DNA from: Sulfurimonadaceae bacterium
GTDB taxonomy: Bacteria; Campylobacterota; Campylobacteria; Campylobacterales; Sulfurimonadaceae
Assembly (NCBI GenBank): GCA_028683835.1
Contig: JAQUHB010000009.1
Location: forward strand, 21,102-85,101
Direction of reading: 5' to 3'
DNA length: 64,000 bases
Under the pieces are notes generated by a model. It did no database searches and had not been told where the DNA came from. It was given only the letters and a program-made list of their open reading frames with translations. A program made the position numbers and the translations under genes. This document shows positions 1 to 10,908 of the stretch, in pieces (position 1 is the stretch's first letter; each line of letters begins with the position of its first letter).

Positions 1-1790
1 TTGTTATCAAAAATGGTAAGGTTTGTATCAACTACGGAAGTAAACCATCTATCATAGATATCACACAAAAAGTTCGTGCTTCAGGTCTTCGTGGTCCTTT
101 AATACTTCGTTTTGAACATCTTATTCAAAAACAGATAGATACTCTTTATAACTCATTTTCGAATGCTATCTCTGAAAACAGTTATAACGGAACGTTTAAC
201 GCTGTTTTTCCTCTCAAAGTAAATCAATTTCCAAATGTTGTCGAAGCCATAGCACATTGTGGAGAGAACAGAGGATACGGTCTTGAAGCAGGTTCAAAAG
301 CTGAACTTTTTTTAGCGATGAGTTACACTCCTCTTGGATATCCTATCACTGTTAACGGATTTAAAGACACAGAACTTATAGAACTTGGCTTTATCGCAGC
401 TCACAGCGGACATAATATCACCATTACTATTGAAGGTCTTGGCGAGTTGGAAACAATTTTAGAGGTTGCAGAATCTTGTGACTTAAAAATGCCAAATATC
501 GGTATTCGTCTTCGCCTTCATAGTTCAGGAAGCGGTACATGGGCAAAAAGTGGAGGAATGGACGCAAAATTTGGTCTCACTTCTACTGAAATTTTAGAAG
601 CGATGCAATTACTTCGTGATTCAAATAAAATGGAACACTTTAAGATGCTTCATTTTCATATCGGCTCTCAAATGTCCGATATCTCACCTCTTAAACGCGC
701 ACTTAGAGAAGCGGGAAATATCTATGCAGAACTTAAAAAAATGGGTGCAGACGCACTCAATAGCATCAACATTGGAGGCGGTCTCGCAGTAGAATATTCT
801 CAGCATAAAAATGAATCTGCTAAAAACTACTCTATCGAAGAGTTTGCAAATGATGTTGTTTTCCTTCTTCGTGAGGTTAGTAACTCAAAGTCTGTTGAAC
901 ATCCAAATATCTATACAGAATCGGGCCGTTTTATCGTAGCATCTCACGCTGTTTTAATTGCACCTGTTTTGGAGCTTTTCACTCAAGATTATCAGATGCA
1001 ACATATCAAATTCAAAGAGATAAATCCGCCATTAATTGAGGAACTTAGAGAGTTGTATGATCTTTTAACCCCTAAAAATGCGATGGAATATCTCCACGAT
1101 GCACTCGATCATATCGAATCACTTTTGACTCTTTTTGATCTTGGATATATCGACCTTCAAGATAGATCAAATGCAGAGATTCTAGCGCACAATATCATCA
1201 AAAAAGCTTTGTATATCTCTCAAGAAAGTCCAACACAAGAGATCAAAAAACTTCAGGAAAGACTTCAAGAAAGATACTTAATCAATAGTTCTATCTTTCA
1301 AAGTCTTCCTGATTATTGGGGTCTTGGTCAAAGTTTTCCAATTATGCCACTTGATAGACTCGATCAAAAAGCGATCCGTCCGGCATCTTTATGGGACATC
1401 ACATGTGATAGTGATGGAGAGATAGGTTTCGATCCTAAAAAACCGCTTTTTTTGCATGACGTAGATCTTGACAATGAAGAGTATTTCTTAGGATTTTTCA
1501 ATGTCGGAGCATATCAGGAGACTTTGGGAATGAACCATAACCTCTTTTCTCATCCGAGTGAATGTAGTGTTGAGATCACAAAAGATGGATTTAAACTCTA
1601 CAATATAGAAGATTCTATCAGTGTTATGGATATTCTTGATGATATGGGTTATAATGCACGAGAATTATTAATTAAACTTAAAACAAATCTGTTACAGAGT
1701 GATTTTATAACAGAAGAAGAAAAAAATGATACACTTCAAAAATTAGAAAATTATATGTACCAAAATGGTTATCTTAGAACAACCAGATAA
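1..1790 (+). CDS. speA: Biosynthetic arginine decarboxylase, 5'-truncated by the window edge
   Basis: The listed ORF starts at 318, but the same frame is open to position 3 and encodes VIKNGKVCINYGSKPSIIDITQKVRASGLRGPLILRFEHLI...FPLKVNQ, the SpeA N-terminal region with the PLP-lysine context. Remainder is SpeA-like. Confidence 0.93.
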   Translation, partial: VIKNGKVCINYGSKPSIIDITQKVRASGLRGPLILRFEHLIQKQIDTLYNSFSNAISENSYNGTFNAVFPLKVNQFPNVVEAIAHCGENRGYGLEAGSKAELFLAMSYTPLGYPITVNGFKDTELIELGFIAAHSGHNITITIEGLGELETILEVAESCDLKMPNIGIRLRLHSSGSGTWAKSGGMDAKFGLTSTEILEAMQLLRDSNKMEHFKMLHFHIGSQMSDISPLKRALREAGNIYAELKKMGADALNSINIGGGLAVEYSQHKNESAKNYSIEEFANDVVFLLREVSNSKSVEHPNIYTESGRFIVASHAVLIAPVLELFTQDYQMQHIKFKEINPPLIEELRELYDLLTPKNAMEYLHDALDHIESLLTLFDLGYIDLQDRSNAEILAHNIIKKALYISQESPTQEIKKLQERLQERYLINSSIFQSLPDYWGLGQSFPIMPLDRLDQKAIRPASLWDITCDSDGEIGFDPKKPLFLHDVDLDNEEYFLGFFNVGAYQETLGMNHNLFSHPSECSVEITKDGFKLYNIEDSISVMDILDDMGYNARELLIKLKTNLLQSDFITEEEKNDTLQKLENYMYQNGYLRTTR

Positions 1791-1799
1791 AGGGTTTCA

Positions 1800-2501
1800 G
1801 TGGGCTTATTTAATGAGATAAAAGAAGATTTTTCAAACGCATATAAAAGCGATCCGGCGCTTACGTCGTATACAAACTTTTTATTTAATTATCCTGGTGT
1901 CTGGGCTATTGCTTGGTATAGAGTTGCAAATCGTTTGCACAAAAACGGTTTCAAGCAACTAGCTCGTACAATTATGGGACTCAATCAGATCATAACCAAC
2001 ATCGACATTCACCCTGCTGCAACCATCGGCAAACGTGTTTTTATCGATCATGGCTTTGGTGTAGTCATAGGTGAAACAACTATCATCGAAGATGACGTCC
2101 TCATCTATCAAGGCGTAACGCTAGGTGGAGTAAGTTTGGAACCGGGAAAACGTCATCCGACTATATGCCATCATGTCGTCGTCGGTGCGGGTGCGAAAGT
2201 ACTTGGAAATATCACTATAGGCGAACATTCTAAAATCGGTGCCAATTCTGTCGTCGTAAAAAATGTTCCGGCATGTTCCACTGCCATCGGTATTCCTGCA
2301 CATACAATAGAAAAAGGACGTTGTAAAGATCCATTTATGCACAATATGCTTCCTGATATCAATAAAGAGATGTTTGAATATCTCTTAAAACGTGTTGCTA
2401 TTTTAGAACACATTGTCGTCGAAGACAATAAAAATCTCTTAGAAAAAGATCTCGAATTAGAAACGATTTATGAGTCTTTTATTAAGTCTATGAAAAACTA
2501 A
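1800..2501 (+). CDS. cysE: Serine O-acetyltransferase (GTG start)
   Basis: Hexapeptide-repeat protein with DIHPAATIGKRVFIDHGFGVVIGETTIIEDDVLIYQGVTLGG, typical of CysE; 9 bp after speA. Confidence 0.95.
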   Translation: MGLFNEIKEDFSNAYKSDPALTSYTNFLFNYPGVWAIAWYRVANRLHKNGFKQLARTIMGLNQIITNIDIHPAATIGKRVFIDHGFGVVIGETTIIEDDVLIYQGVTLGGVSLEPGKRHPTICHHVVVGAGAKVLGNITIGEHSKIGANSVVVKNVPACSTAIGIPAHTIEKGRCKDPFMHNMLPDINKEMFEYLLKRVAILEHIVVEDNKNLLEKDLELETIYESFIKSMKN

Positions 2502-2544
2502 AATTAGATATAATTCCACAATTTATTTCACCTAAGGTATACCC

Positions 2545-3714
2545 ATGCTTACTAAACGTATCAATGCCCTATCTGAGTCTATCACTATCGCGGTCTCTAA
2601 CCTCGCGCAAGAACTAAAAGCGCAAGGAAAAGATATCCTTAGTTTTTCTGCAGGCGAGCCAGATTTTGACACTCCTCAAGTTATAAAAGACGCAGCTATC
2701 AAAGCTATAAACGATGGTTTTACCAAATATACAGCTGTTGATGGTATTCCAGCTCTCAAAAAAGCTATTATCGACAAGCTTCAAAGAGAAAATGGACTTA
2801 CTTATACTCCAGCGCAAGTTATCACAAATAATGGTGCAAAACACTCTTTATTTAACCTTTTCTCTGCAGTTGTAGAGGAAGGTGATGAAGTGATTATCCC
2901 TGCCCCGTACTGGGTTACTTATCCTGAGCTTGTAAAATACTGCGGCGGAACTCCTATTGAGATCCAAACAGATGATGCTTCAGGATTTAAAATTACAGCT
3001 GAGCAACTTAAAAATGCTATCACTCCAAAAACAAAAATGATCGTTCTAACTTCTCCTTCAAACCCGACAGGTTCAGTTTATACAAAAGAGGAGCTAACAG
3101 CTCTTGGAAAAGTTTTAGAAGGGACTGATATCTTAGTTGCAAGTGATGAGATGTATGAAAAACTTATCTATGATGGAGAGTTTACATCTTCAGCTGCTGT
3201 GAGTGAAGATATGTTCAAACGTACAATCACGATCAACGGTCTAAGCAAATCTGTTGCAATGACTGGATGGCGTTTTGGCTATATGGCTTCACACCGTACA
3301 GATATCATCCAAGCAACAAAAACGCTTCAAAGCCAAAGTACGTCAAACATTAACTCTATCACTCAAAAGGCGGCTATTGTCGGACTTGACGGAAGTGCTG
3401 ATGCTGATGTAGAGATGATGCGTGTAGAGTTCAAAAAACGTCGCGATGTGGCAGTTGAACTTTTTAATGCGATTGATGGACTTTCAGTTATCAAACCTGA
3501 CGGTGCATTTTATCTGTTTGTTAATATCAAAGAGATCACAAATGATTCACTGCAATTTTCAAAAGATCTTTTAGAGCAAACAGGTGTTGCTGTTGTTCCA
3601 GGCGTTGGTTTTGGAAGCGATGGTTATATCAGATTTAGTTTTGCAACAGATATGGATAGCATCAAAGAGGGAATCAAACGTATCGAAGGTTTTGTACAAA
3701 CTCTTCAAAAATAA
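2545..3714 (+). CDS. aspC: Aspartate aminotransferase, class I PLP aminotransferase
   Basis: SFSAGEPDFDTPQVIKDAAIKAI, TSPSNPTGSVYTKEEL, NGLSKSVAMTGWRFGY (PLP lysine). Confidence 0.93.
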   Translation: MLTKRINALSESITIAVSNLAQELKAQGKDILSFSAGEPDFDTPQVIKDAAIKAINDGFTKYTAVDGIPALKKAIIDKLQRENGLTYTPAQVITNNGAKHSLFNLFSAVVEEGDEVIIPAPYWVTYPELVKYCGGTPIEIQTDDASGFKITAEQLKNAITPKTKMIVLTSPSNPTGSVYTKEELTALGKVLEGTDILVASDEMYEKLIYDGEFTSSAAVSEDMFKRTITINGLSKSVAMTGWRFGYMASHRTDIIQATKTLQSQSTSNINSITQKAAIVGLDGSADADVEMMRVEFKKRRDVAVELFNAIDGLSVIKPDGAFYLFVNIKEITNDSLQFSKDLLEQTGVAVVPGVGFGSDGYIRFSFATDMDSIKEGIKRIEGFVQTLQK

Positions 3715-3722
3715 TCTTTACC

Positions 3723-3749
3723 CTTACATGTAAACTCTTTACATGTAAG
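3723..3749. terminator. Bidirectional hairpin built from two TTACATGTAA copies between convergent genes
   Basis: CTTACATGTAAA-CTC-TTTACATGTAAG: perfect 12-bp stem, 3-nt loop, between aspC(+) and a 73-aa gene(-). Confidence 0.6.
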
Positions 3750-3761
3750 AGCAAAGTAAGA

Positions 3762-3983
3762 TTATTTTAACTTCTTCAGTGCTTCTATCACTTCATCCAA
3801 ATTCTCTAACGGAATATGAACTTTCCAATCTGGCTCATCTGACATCCCATTGAGTGAAATACCAACACTTGCGACTGTACCGCTATCTTTTCCATACGGT
3901 TCATCTATTTTTGCTATAGAAATAACACCTTTGTTGGTGCCATGCAAATGAATCGTTGTTTCTTCTAAAAGATTTTTTGACAT
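3762..3983 (-). CDS. Conserved hypothetical small protein (73 aa)
   Basis: Intact ORF in an otherwise unoccupied interval, converging on aspC; no family recognised. Confidence 0.6.
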   Translation of the reverse strand: MSKNLLEETTIHLHGTNKGVISIAKIDEPYGKDSGTVASVGISLNGMSDEPDWKVHIPLENLDEVIEALKKLK

Positions 3984-4003
3984 TCTACTCCCCTTTTATT
4001 TGT

Positions 4004-4954
4004 TTATTTTATAAGTCTAGCCAATTTTGCTTGAAGTTTCAACCATATTTTGTGATCCATGAGAGGAAATCCTGCATAAGTGCCACCATTTTCTTTAATG
4101 GACTTTGTGATTCCGCTACGTGCCGCAAAAGTATTAAATGAAGCTACTTCAAGATGTCCCGAAGTTGCACTCTGCCCACCCATAACAACATTACGTCCAA
4201 GTTTTGAAGAACCTGCGATTCCCGTTTGAGAAACAAGTACCGCATACTCACCTATTTCGCAGTTATGACCGACTTGAACAAGATTGTCGATGCGTACACC
4301 TTTTTTGATAAGCGTTGTTTTAAAAACAGCTCTATCGATAGTTGTTGAACTTCCGATTTCTACATCATCTTCTATGACAACATTACCATTTTGGTATATC
4401 TTCGTATGCTCACCTCTTTTGTTCGTTGCAAAACCAAAGCCGTCACTTCCAATAGTCGTATTTGCATGAATGATACAGTTACTTCCAATTTTACAATCAC
4501 GATACACTACGACATTTGAATAAAGAATTGTATTGTCACCTACGACGCACCCGCTGCCTATATACACGCCAGACATTATCGTACAGTTTTTACCAATGAC
4601 TGCTCCATTTGCAATTTCTGCTTTTTGTGAGAGCATTGTACCATCACCAATGATAGCTTTTGGTGCATCTATATCTTCTATAGGCGATGAAAAATATTTA
4701 CTAAGAATTGCCATCATCAAATATGGCTCATCGACAATAAGGGCAATAGAGTTTAATGGTACACTTGCGGCACTCGCTTGGCTTACAATAATTGCGCCAG
4801 CTTGTGATTCTTCTAGATCTTTAAAATATTTTGGATTTGTAACAAATGAGATCTCATTTGCTGAAGCATCATGCAGAGTATTGATTCCTATAACTTCAAG
4901 TAAAGGGCCGTTGTATTCAATTCCTATGATTTTTGCTATCTCTTTTATATCCAT
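4004..4954 (-). CDS. lpxD: UDP-3-O-acylglucosamine N-acyltransferase, copy 1
   Basis: Left-handed beta-helix hexapeptides, [25 protein letters not shown] (catalytic His context), SGITKSIKE. Confidence 0.9.
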   Translation of the reverse strand: MDIKEIAKIIGIEYNGPLLEVIGINTLHDASANEISFVTNPKYFKDLEESQAGAIIVSQASAASVPLNSIALIVDEPYLMMAILSKYFSSPIEDIDAPKAIIGDGTMLSQKAEIANGAVIGKNCTIMSGVYIGSGCVVGDNTILYSNVVVYRDCKIGSNCIIHANTTIGSDGFGFATNKRGEHTKIYQNGNVVIEDDVEIGSSTTIDRAVFKTTLIKKGVRIDNLVQVGHNCEIGEYAVLVSQTGIAGSSKLGRNVVMGGQSATSGHLEVASFNTFAARSGITKSIKENGGTYAGFPLMDHKIWLKLQAKLARLIK

Positions 4955-4971
4955 AACACTCTCCTAAAAAT

Positions 4972-5925
4972 TTACTCTTTTATAAGTTTTGCTATTTTGC
5001 TTTGTAGTTTCATCCACTCTTTATGCGGCATGAGTGGATATCCACTCCAAACACCTTTAGGTTCTTTGATAGATTTTGTAATCCCGCTTCGAGCGGTAAA
5101 TGTAGAAAAAGGTGCAATATCCAAATGATCTGTAAATGCACTTTGTCCGCTTACAACACAGTTACGTCCAAGCTTTGTAGAACCACCTACTCCAGATTGT
5201 GCAACAAAAAGCGAGTATTCTCCAATCTCACAGTTATGACCTATGTGGATAAAATTATCTAGTTTCACACCTTTTTTAATGATGGTTGATCCAAACATAG
5301 CGCGGTCTATCGCGCAATTCGCACCGATCTCTACATCATCTTCTATAACGACGTTTCCGTTTTGATAGATCTTGATATGCTCACCCGTTGGCGTATGAGA
5401 AAATCCAAATCCATCAGCCCCGATAACGGTTCCTCCGTGGATAATACACTCATTTCCTATAATGCAGTCGCGATATATCACTACGTTTGGATAGATAATC
5501 GTATTATCTCCGATAAACACATGCGAGCCAAGATAAACCCCTGCCATGATAATAGAGTGTTTTCCGACAATCACACCATCTTCAATGTTGGCTCGCTCAT
5601 CTATATAAGTACCCTCGCCACGAAGCGGATCTGGGGCTTTAAAATCTATCTTTCTTGGAGCAAAGAGTTTTGTTGCATAGGCCATAGAGATAGACACATT
5701 TTCACAAATGATATAAGAACTGTTTTTTGGAAGAGATTCTATAAGGTTTTCGGGAATTAAAAAGGCGGAAGCTTTTGAATTTTGTAAGTCCGTTGTATAC
5801 TTTTTATGTTCTGCGAAACTCAGTTGTCCCACACTCGCATGCGAGAGATCATTCATAGAAGTGATCTCCACATCTTCTCCTGCGTACTTACAGGAAAGAG
5901 AATCTGCAATAAAAGAGAGCAGCAC
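4972..5925 (-). CDS. lpxD: UDP-3-O-acylglucosamine N-acyltransferase, copy 2
   Basis: Paralog of the neighbouring gene; shares [37 protein letters not shown] motifs. Confidence 0.9.
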   Translation of the reverse strand: MLLSFIADSLSCKYAGEDVEITSMNDLSHASVGQLSFAEHKKYTTDLQNSKASAFLIPENLIESLPKNSSYIICENVSISMAYATKLFAPRKIDFKAPDPLRGEGTYIDERANIEDGVIVGKHSIIMAGVYLGSHVFIGDNTIIYPNVVIYRDCIIGNECIIHGGTVIGADGFGFSHTPTGEHIKIYQNGNVVIEDDVEIGANCAIDRAMFGSTIIKKGVKLDNFIHIGHNCEIGEYSLFVAQSGVGGSTKLGRNCVVSGQSAFTDHLDIAPFSTFTARSGITKSIKEPKGVWSGYPLMPHKEWMKLQSKIAKLIKE

Positions 5926-5926
5926 T

Positions 5927-6400
5927 TTAACGCTCTAAAGCGACAGCACCGCTTCTAACGATCTCTTTAGGATGAAAACGTTTGACAGCTGAAAGAAAAT
6001 AATCAACTCTTTTTGGCTCATCAGCTACCATCGCTATAATCACCTCTTCGCTAACATTGACAATATTTCCATTGTATGCACTACAAAGGGTAGAAATATC
6101 ACTCAAATTTTCACTAATTGGAAACTTGACAAGTGCCATCTCTTTTTCAACGAGATCAGCATGTTCGATAACTTTTAAAACTGGGATCAGTTTATGAAGC
6201 TGTTTTGTGATCTGTTCCATAACACGTACAGAACCCGATGTAACGATCGTGAGTCTTGAATATCTACTCTCAGGAATAGGTGCTACTGTCAGAGATGTGA
6301 TGTTGTATCCACGTCCTGAAAAAAGGTCTGTAATACGAGAAAGCACACTCGCTTCGTTAATTACGATAACCGAAATTACACGTCTTGCTGCTTCTTCCAT
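5927..6400 (-). CDS. ilvH: Acetolactate synthase small subunit
   Basis: ACT domain start [34 protein letters not shown]; adjacent to large subunit. Confidence 0.95.
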   Translation of the reverse strand: MEEAARRVISVIVINEASVLSRITDLFSGRGYNITSLTVAPIPESRYSRLTIVTSGSVRVMEQITKQLHKLIPVLKVIEHADLVEKEMALVKFPISENLSDISTLCSAYNGNIVNVSEEVIIAMVADEPKRVDYFLSAVKRFHPKEIVRSGAVALER

Positions 6401-8095
6401 TTACTTCTCCTTATACTCTAGCATCATATTAAACAACGATCCGCCTGCTGGAACCATCGGCATAACGTTTTCTAGTCTGTGAACTTTTACATCTATAAAA
6501 GCAACCACATTTTTTTCTACTGCGTCTTTAAGTGCAGCATCAAACTCTTCTTTTGTACCTACTCTGTATCCTATTCCACCAAACGCTTCTGCAAGTTTGA
6601 CGAAGTCAGGTTGGATTGAAAGATCTGTCGAAGAGTGACGTTTGTTGTAAAAAAGTGTTTGCCACTGACGTACCATTCCCAAGTAATTATTATTGAGGAT
6701 AATATTTATAACCGGCAGTTTATACTCAACTGTCGTCATCAACTCTTGTACGTTCATGAGTATCGAGCCGTCTCCTGTAAAGTTTATACTTACACGAGAA
6801 GGATCAGCCACTTTAACACCCATAGCTGCTGGAAAGCCAAAGCCCATCGTTCCAAGTCCACCAGATGTTATCCATTGACGAGGACGTGAAAACGGATAAA
6901 ACTGTGCTGTCCACATTTGGTGCTGACCAACATCCGTAGAGATATTTGCATCATCTCCTAATAACTCTCCAACTCTTTGGATAATCCATTGAGGTTTGAG
7001 TTCTACTGTGTCCTCTTTATAAGAAAGTGGATGAAGTTTATTAAAGTTTGCAATCGTATCCAACCAAGGTGTATAACGTTCTTTGTCGATGGTTGTTTTT
7101 GCAATCTCGATCATACTTGTAGCAACATTTTTCAAATCGCCAACAATTGGAAAATCGGCATTTACAAGTTTAGAAATACTCGCTGGATCAATATCTACAT
7201 GAATCACTTTTGCATTCTTTGCAAATTCACTCAATTTTCCCGTAACACGGTCATCAAATCTCGCACCCAAACCGATAACAAGATCCGTTTCGCTCATCGC
7301 CATATTTGCTGCGTAACTTCCATGCATGCCAAGCATAGAGATCAAAAGAGGATCATCAAAGCGGAGCGTTCCACGAGCCATAAGTGTCTCAACAGCAGGA
7401 ATTCCAGTCATTTGTACCAGTTTTCTAATCTCTTCACCCGCATTTGAGTTGATAATTCCTCCACCAAGATAAAAGAGTGGACGTTTCGCCTCAGCTATCG
7501 CTTCCATCGCTTTTTTAATCTGGCGTAAATTACCATTAATATTTGGTTTATATGTCTCAAGTTCAACTGGTTTGCTGTAATCAAATGTTGCGATCTGCGC
7601 TGTCACATCTTTTGGAATATCTACATGAACAGGTCCCGGACGCCCTGTACGAGCGATATAAAATGCTTCTTTAAGTATGCGTGGAAGATCAGCCGCATCT
7701 GTTACAAGATAGTTATGTTTTGTACAAGAACGACTAATACCTACTGCATCTATCTCTTGGAATGCATCAGTACCGATAAGACTCATAGGAACCTGTCCGC
7801 TAATAACGACCATTGGAACTGAATCCATATATGCGTCTGCAAGACCCGTAACCGCATTTGTAAATCCCGGTCCGCTTGTAATCATTGCGACACCAACTTT
7901 ACCGCTTGCTTTTGCATAACCTTCAGCAGCATGCACTGCGGCTTGTTCATGACGAGCTAAAATATGTTTAAAAGAGTTTTGTTTATAAATCTCATCATAG
8001 ACGTTCATAATCGCACCACCTGGGTAACCAAAAATGGTATCTACGTTTTCTGCGATCAATGCTTCAATGACCATCTGTGCGCCACTAATCTGCAT
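6401..8095 (-). CDS. ilvI: Acetolactate synthase large subunit
   Basis: TPP enzyme motifs: IFGYPGGAIMNVYDEIY, GDGSILMNVQEL...NNNYLGMVRQWQ. Confidence 0.96.
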   Translation of the reverse strand: MQISGAQMVIEALIAENVDTIFGYPGGAIMNVYDEIYKQNSFKHILARHEQAAVHAAEGYAKASGKVGVAMITSGPGFTNAVTGLADAYMDSVPMVVISGQVPMSLIGTDAFQEIDAVGISRSCTKHNYLVTDAADLPRILKEAFYIARTGRPGPVHVDIPKDVTAQIATFDYSKPVELETYKPNINGNLRQIKKAMEAIAEAKRPLFYLGGGIINSNAGEEIRKLVQMTGIPAVETLMARGTLRFDDPLLISMLGMHGSYAANMAMSETDLVIGLGARFDDRVTGKLSEFAKNAKVIHVDIDPASISKLVNADFPIVGDLKNVATSMIEIAKTTIDKERYTPWLDTIANFNKLHPLSYKEDTVELKPQWIIQRVGELLGDDANISTDVGQHQMWTAQFYPFSRPRQWITSGGLGTMGFGFPAAMGVKVADPSRVSINFTGDGSILMNVQELMTTVEYKLPVINIILNNNYLGMVRQWQTLFYNKRHSSTDLSIQPDFVKLAEAFGGIGYRVGTKEEFDAALKDAVEKNVVAFIDVKVHRLENVMPMVPAGGSLFNMMLEYKEK

Positions 8096-8183
8096 ATCGT
8101 CTCCTTATTAAAAATTCGCCAATTATAGTAATAAAGAGCTATAACTTAGGTTAAATCTATCTAATTTTTTATGTTTTAAGCTC

Positions 8184-9092
8184 TTATTTAACACTTTCTT
8201 CACAATATGAAAGCGCGATTCCCTCTCGTAGACCATCATCTATCACTACAGAACTTGTATATTCAAGCAGTTCATAAAGCTTTTGTACGATGATAATACC
8301 TGAAATAATGAGCTCTTCACGCCCTACTCCAACGTAAAAAGCTCTTGTTTGCTCATCCATGGCAAGGAGATCATCCATCGTTTTTTGACATCCTCGTTGA
8401 TCTAACACATAGCCATTTATTCGTGATGCATCGTACGTATGATAATTCATGTTTTGCAGATAAGCCGCGATTGTTGTGGGTGTACCCGCTGTTTGCACAA
8501 AAATTTCAGGCTTTTCATAAGTGACATAATAAGAGCTGATATATTCTTTAACTGGGATTAGAAGTTTGTCCAAATTTTTTTGTATTTCATCAATATCATT
8601 TGAAGATTCTGAGAGTGTCACGATACCAATATTGAAGCTTTTTGAAGTGAGGTTGCCATTTTTGTAAAAAATGATTTCAGTCGAACCGCCGCCGATATCA
8701 ACAAGTGTAAAAGAAGAGGAGGAGAGTTTTGAAATATCGAGTCTATTTTTAACAGCTTTTGTCGCAAGAGTTGCTTCTCTCTCTCCATCGATAATCTCAA
8801 AAAAAACACCAGTTTTAGTAAAAATCTCTTCTAAAACTTCAGCAGAATTTTGGGCTTGTCGCATAGCTTCTGTAGTAAAAGCAACCACTTTATGGGATGA
8901 AAAATTCAATTTTCTATCCGCTTCAAGCAGTGCTGTTATAACTCTATTGATAGCTTTTTCATTGATTATTTTGTTTACATGTAAGCCATCGGCAGTTCTT
9001 ACAACGGTTTCATATTCCTTGCCCCACTTTTTCTTTTGGCAATCATATGCAATACATCGAAGGGTATTAGAACCAAGATCAATCGCAATCAT
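8184..9092 (-). CDS. Ppx/GppA family phosphatase
   Basis: IDLGSNTLRCIAYD, LVDIGGGSTEIIF motifs of the ASKHA Ppx/GppA family. Confidence 0.9.
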   Translation of the reverse strand: MIAIDLGSNTLRCIAYDCQKKKWGKEYETVVRTADGLHVNKIINEKAINRVITALLEADRKLNFSSHKVVAFTTEAMRQAQNSAEVLEEIFTKTGVFFEIIDGEREATLATKAVKNRLDISKLSSSSFTLVDIGGGSTEIIFYKNGNLTSKSFNIGIVTLSESSNDIDEIQKNLDKLLIPVKEYISSYYVTYEKPEIFVQTAGTPTTIAAYLQNMNYHTYDASRINGYVLDQRGCQKTMDDLLAMDEQTRAFYVGVGREELIISGIIIVQKLYELLEYTSSVVIDDGLREGIALSYCEESVK

Positions 9093-9095
9093 ATA

Positions 9096-10307
9096 TTAAT
9101 TAATATACTTACTAAGATATCCCTCTTTTTCAAGCACTGAGAGTATCTCTTTTTGATGTTCTTCACCCTTGGTTTCTAAGTGAATCGTCACATGTGCATC
9201 ACCATAATCAAGAGAAATAGCTGTTCTATCATACGCAATATGCACGATATTTGCATTTAAATCTCTGAGTATTTCTGTGAGTTTCATCAATGAACCCGGC
9301 TTATCAATAAGCGTTACAGTTATCTTCATCTTGCGGCTTGATTTGAGAAGACCTTTTTCGATGATAACAGACAAAAGCGTGACATCCACATTTCCACCAC
9401 TCAGTACTACAGCTACTTTTTTGCCTCTAAGCTCTGGGAGTTCATTATGTAAAAGTGCCGCAACACCTACGGCCCCAGCACCTTCGACGACCAACTTCTG
9501 ACGTTCAAGCAGATAAAGTATCGCACTTGCTATCTCTTCATCATCCACACCAATAAACCTGTCCACGTTTTCAAGAATATGTTGCAGTGTTATAGATGAA
9601 CAATCACGCACAGCAATACCATCAGCGATAGTACGAACAGAAAGCGAATCTACAGCCCGTCCAAGATCATAAGAATTTTTGAGTGCTGGTGCGCCTTTTG
9701 CACTTACACCTATAACTTGAATATGAGGATTAATACTTTTAAGAGCTTTAGCAATCCCCGATATGAGACCGCCACCGCCAACTGGGACAAGTACAGCATC
9801 AAGTTCCTCTGCTTGCTCCAAGATCTCCAGAGCAATAGTTCCCTGACCAGCCATCACCTCATCATCTTCAAAAGGATGAACAAAAACTAAAGAGTTCTCT
9901 TTGCCGTAAATAAGTGCATATGCATACGCTTCATCATAATTTGAACCAGCGAGAATAACATTTGCACCATAATGTCTCACACCGTTTATTTTCGTAAGCG
10001 GTGTAGAATCTGGCATAATAATCGTCGCGTTTATGCCAAACATCTGAGCAGAAAAAGCCACGCCTTGAGCGTGATTTCCAGCACTTGCGGCGACAACGCC
10101 ACTGTTTCTTTGCTCATCACTGAGAGAGGCTATCTTATTATATGCGCCCCGTATTTTAAACGCGCCTGTGACTTGAAGATTCTCTTTTTTTAAGTAGACT
10201 TCACAGCCTGAGGCTTCACTTAAGTATGGTGCATAAGAAAATGGCGTTTTTACAACAACATCTTTGATACGTTCTTGCGCTTCGTATATTTTATTTAAGT
10301 CTAACAA
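9096..10307 (-). CDS. ilvA: Threonine ammonia-lyase with C-terminal ACT domain
   Basis: KKENLQVTGAFKIRGAYNKI (PLP lysine), VPVGGGGLISGIA, C-terminal ACT region. Confidence 0.93.
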   Translation of the reverse strand: MLDLNKIYEAQERIKDVVVKTPFSYAPYLSEASGCEVYLKKENLQVTGAFKIRGAYNKIASLSDEQRNSGVVAASAGNHAQGVAFSAQMFGINATIIMPDSTPLTKINGVRHYGANVILAGSNYDEAYAYALIYGKENSLVFVHPFEDDEVMAGQGTIALEILEQAEELDAVLVPVGGGGLISGIAKALKSINPHIQVIGVSAKGAPALKNSYDLGRAVDSLSVRTIADGIAVRDCSSITLQHILENVDRFIGVDDEEIASAILYLLERQKLVVEGAGAVGVAALLHNELPELRGKKVAVVLSGGNVDVTLLSVIIEKGLLKSSRKMKITVTLIDKPGSLMKLTEILRDLNANIVHIAYDRTAISLDYGDAHVTIHLETKGEEHQKEILSVLEKEGYLSKYIN

Positions 10308-10316
10308 TGAGTTTTC

Positions 10317-10742
10317 CTACATATTGCGATGGTCAACCATCGCACATTGGTTTTGAACCACTATCATTCCAGCATCTTTTGCTTTTTGTGCAGCTTCATT
10401 ATTTACTATGCCCGCTTGAGCCCAAAACACTTTAATATCTCCACGTTTGATACATGCATCAGCAACAGCATCCAGGGCATCAGGTTTACGAAAAATATTG
10501 ACCATATCTACCGCAAATGGGATCTCTTCGAGTGATTTATAAACAGTTTCTCCCAAAATTGTTTCACCCTTTGGATATACGGGAACTATCTTGTAACCGC
10601 AATTTTGTAAATACGCCGCGACTCTGTGACTGTCTTTATCAGGATCAGGTGAAAGTCCAAGAACAGCAATCGTTTTAACAGTTTCAAAAATCTCTTTTAT
10701 TTCATCTTTATTTGAATTTATTGTTGGGAATTCGCACTCCAT
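10317..10742 (-). CDS. CoA-binding (Rossmann) domain protein
   Basis: TIAVLGLSPDPDKDSHRVAAYLQNCGYKIVPVYPKG, typical of the YccU/CoA-binding family. Confidence 0.85.
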   Translation of the reverse strand: MECEFPTINSNKDEIKEIFETVKTIAVLGLSPDPDKDSHRVAAYLQNCGYKIVPVYPKGETILGETVYKSLEEIPFAVDMVNIFRKPDALDAVADACIKRGDIKVFWAQAGIVNNEAAQKAKDAGMIVVQNQCAMVDHRNM

Positions 10743-10908
10743 AGATAGATCCTTTTCTTATATTTTTACGGTGATTATATAACATTCTCCCTTATGTTTG
10801 ATAAACTAAACTTTATACGCACCATCCATATTATTAAGAATTTATACGTATTGATATTATTATCTAAGGTTCTTTTGTTATGATATTCAATATTTAAATC
10901 TTGAAAAA

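Noticed and set aside
1396-1408. TCACATGTGA palindrome in speA and TCACATGTGC in ilvA (near 9188)
   Set aside because: Shares the ACATGT core but not the TTA/TAA arms; not counted as members of the repeat family.
6977-7447. 156-aa plus-strand ORF opposite ilvI
   Set aside because: Antisense to a strongly supported acetolactate synthase; no RBS or domain; typical shadow ORF.
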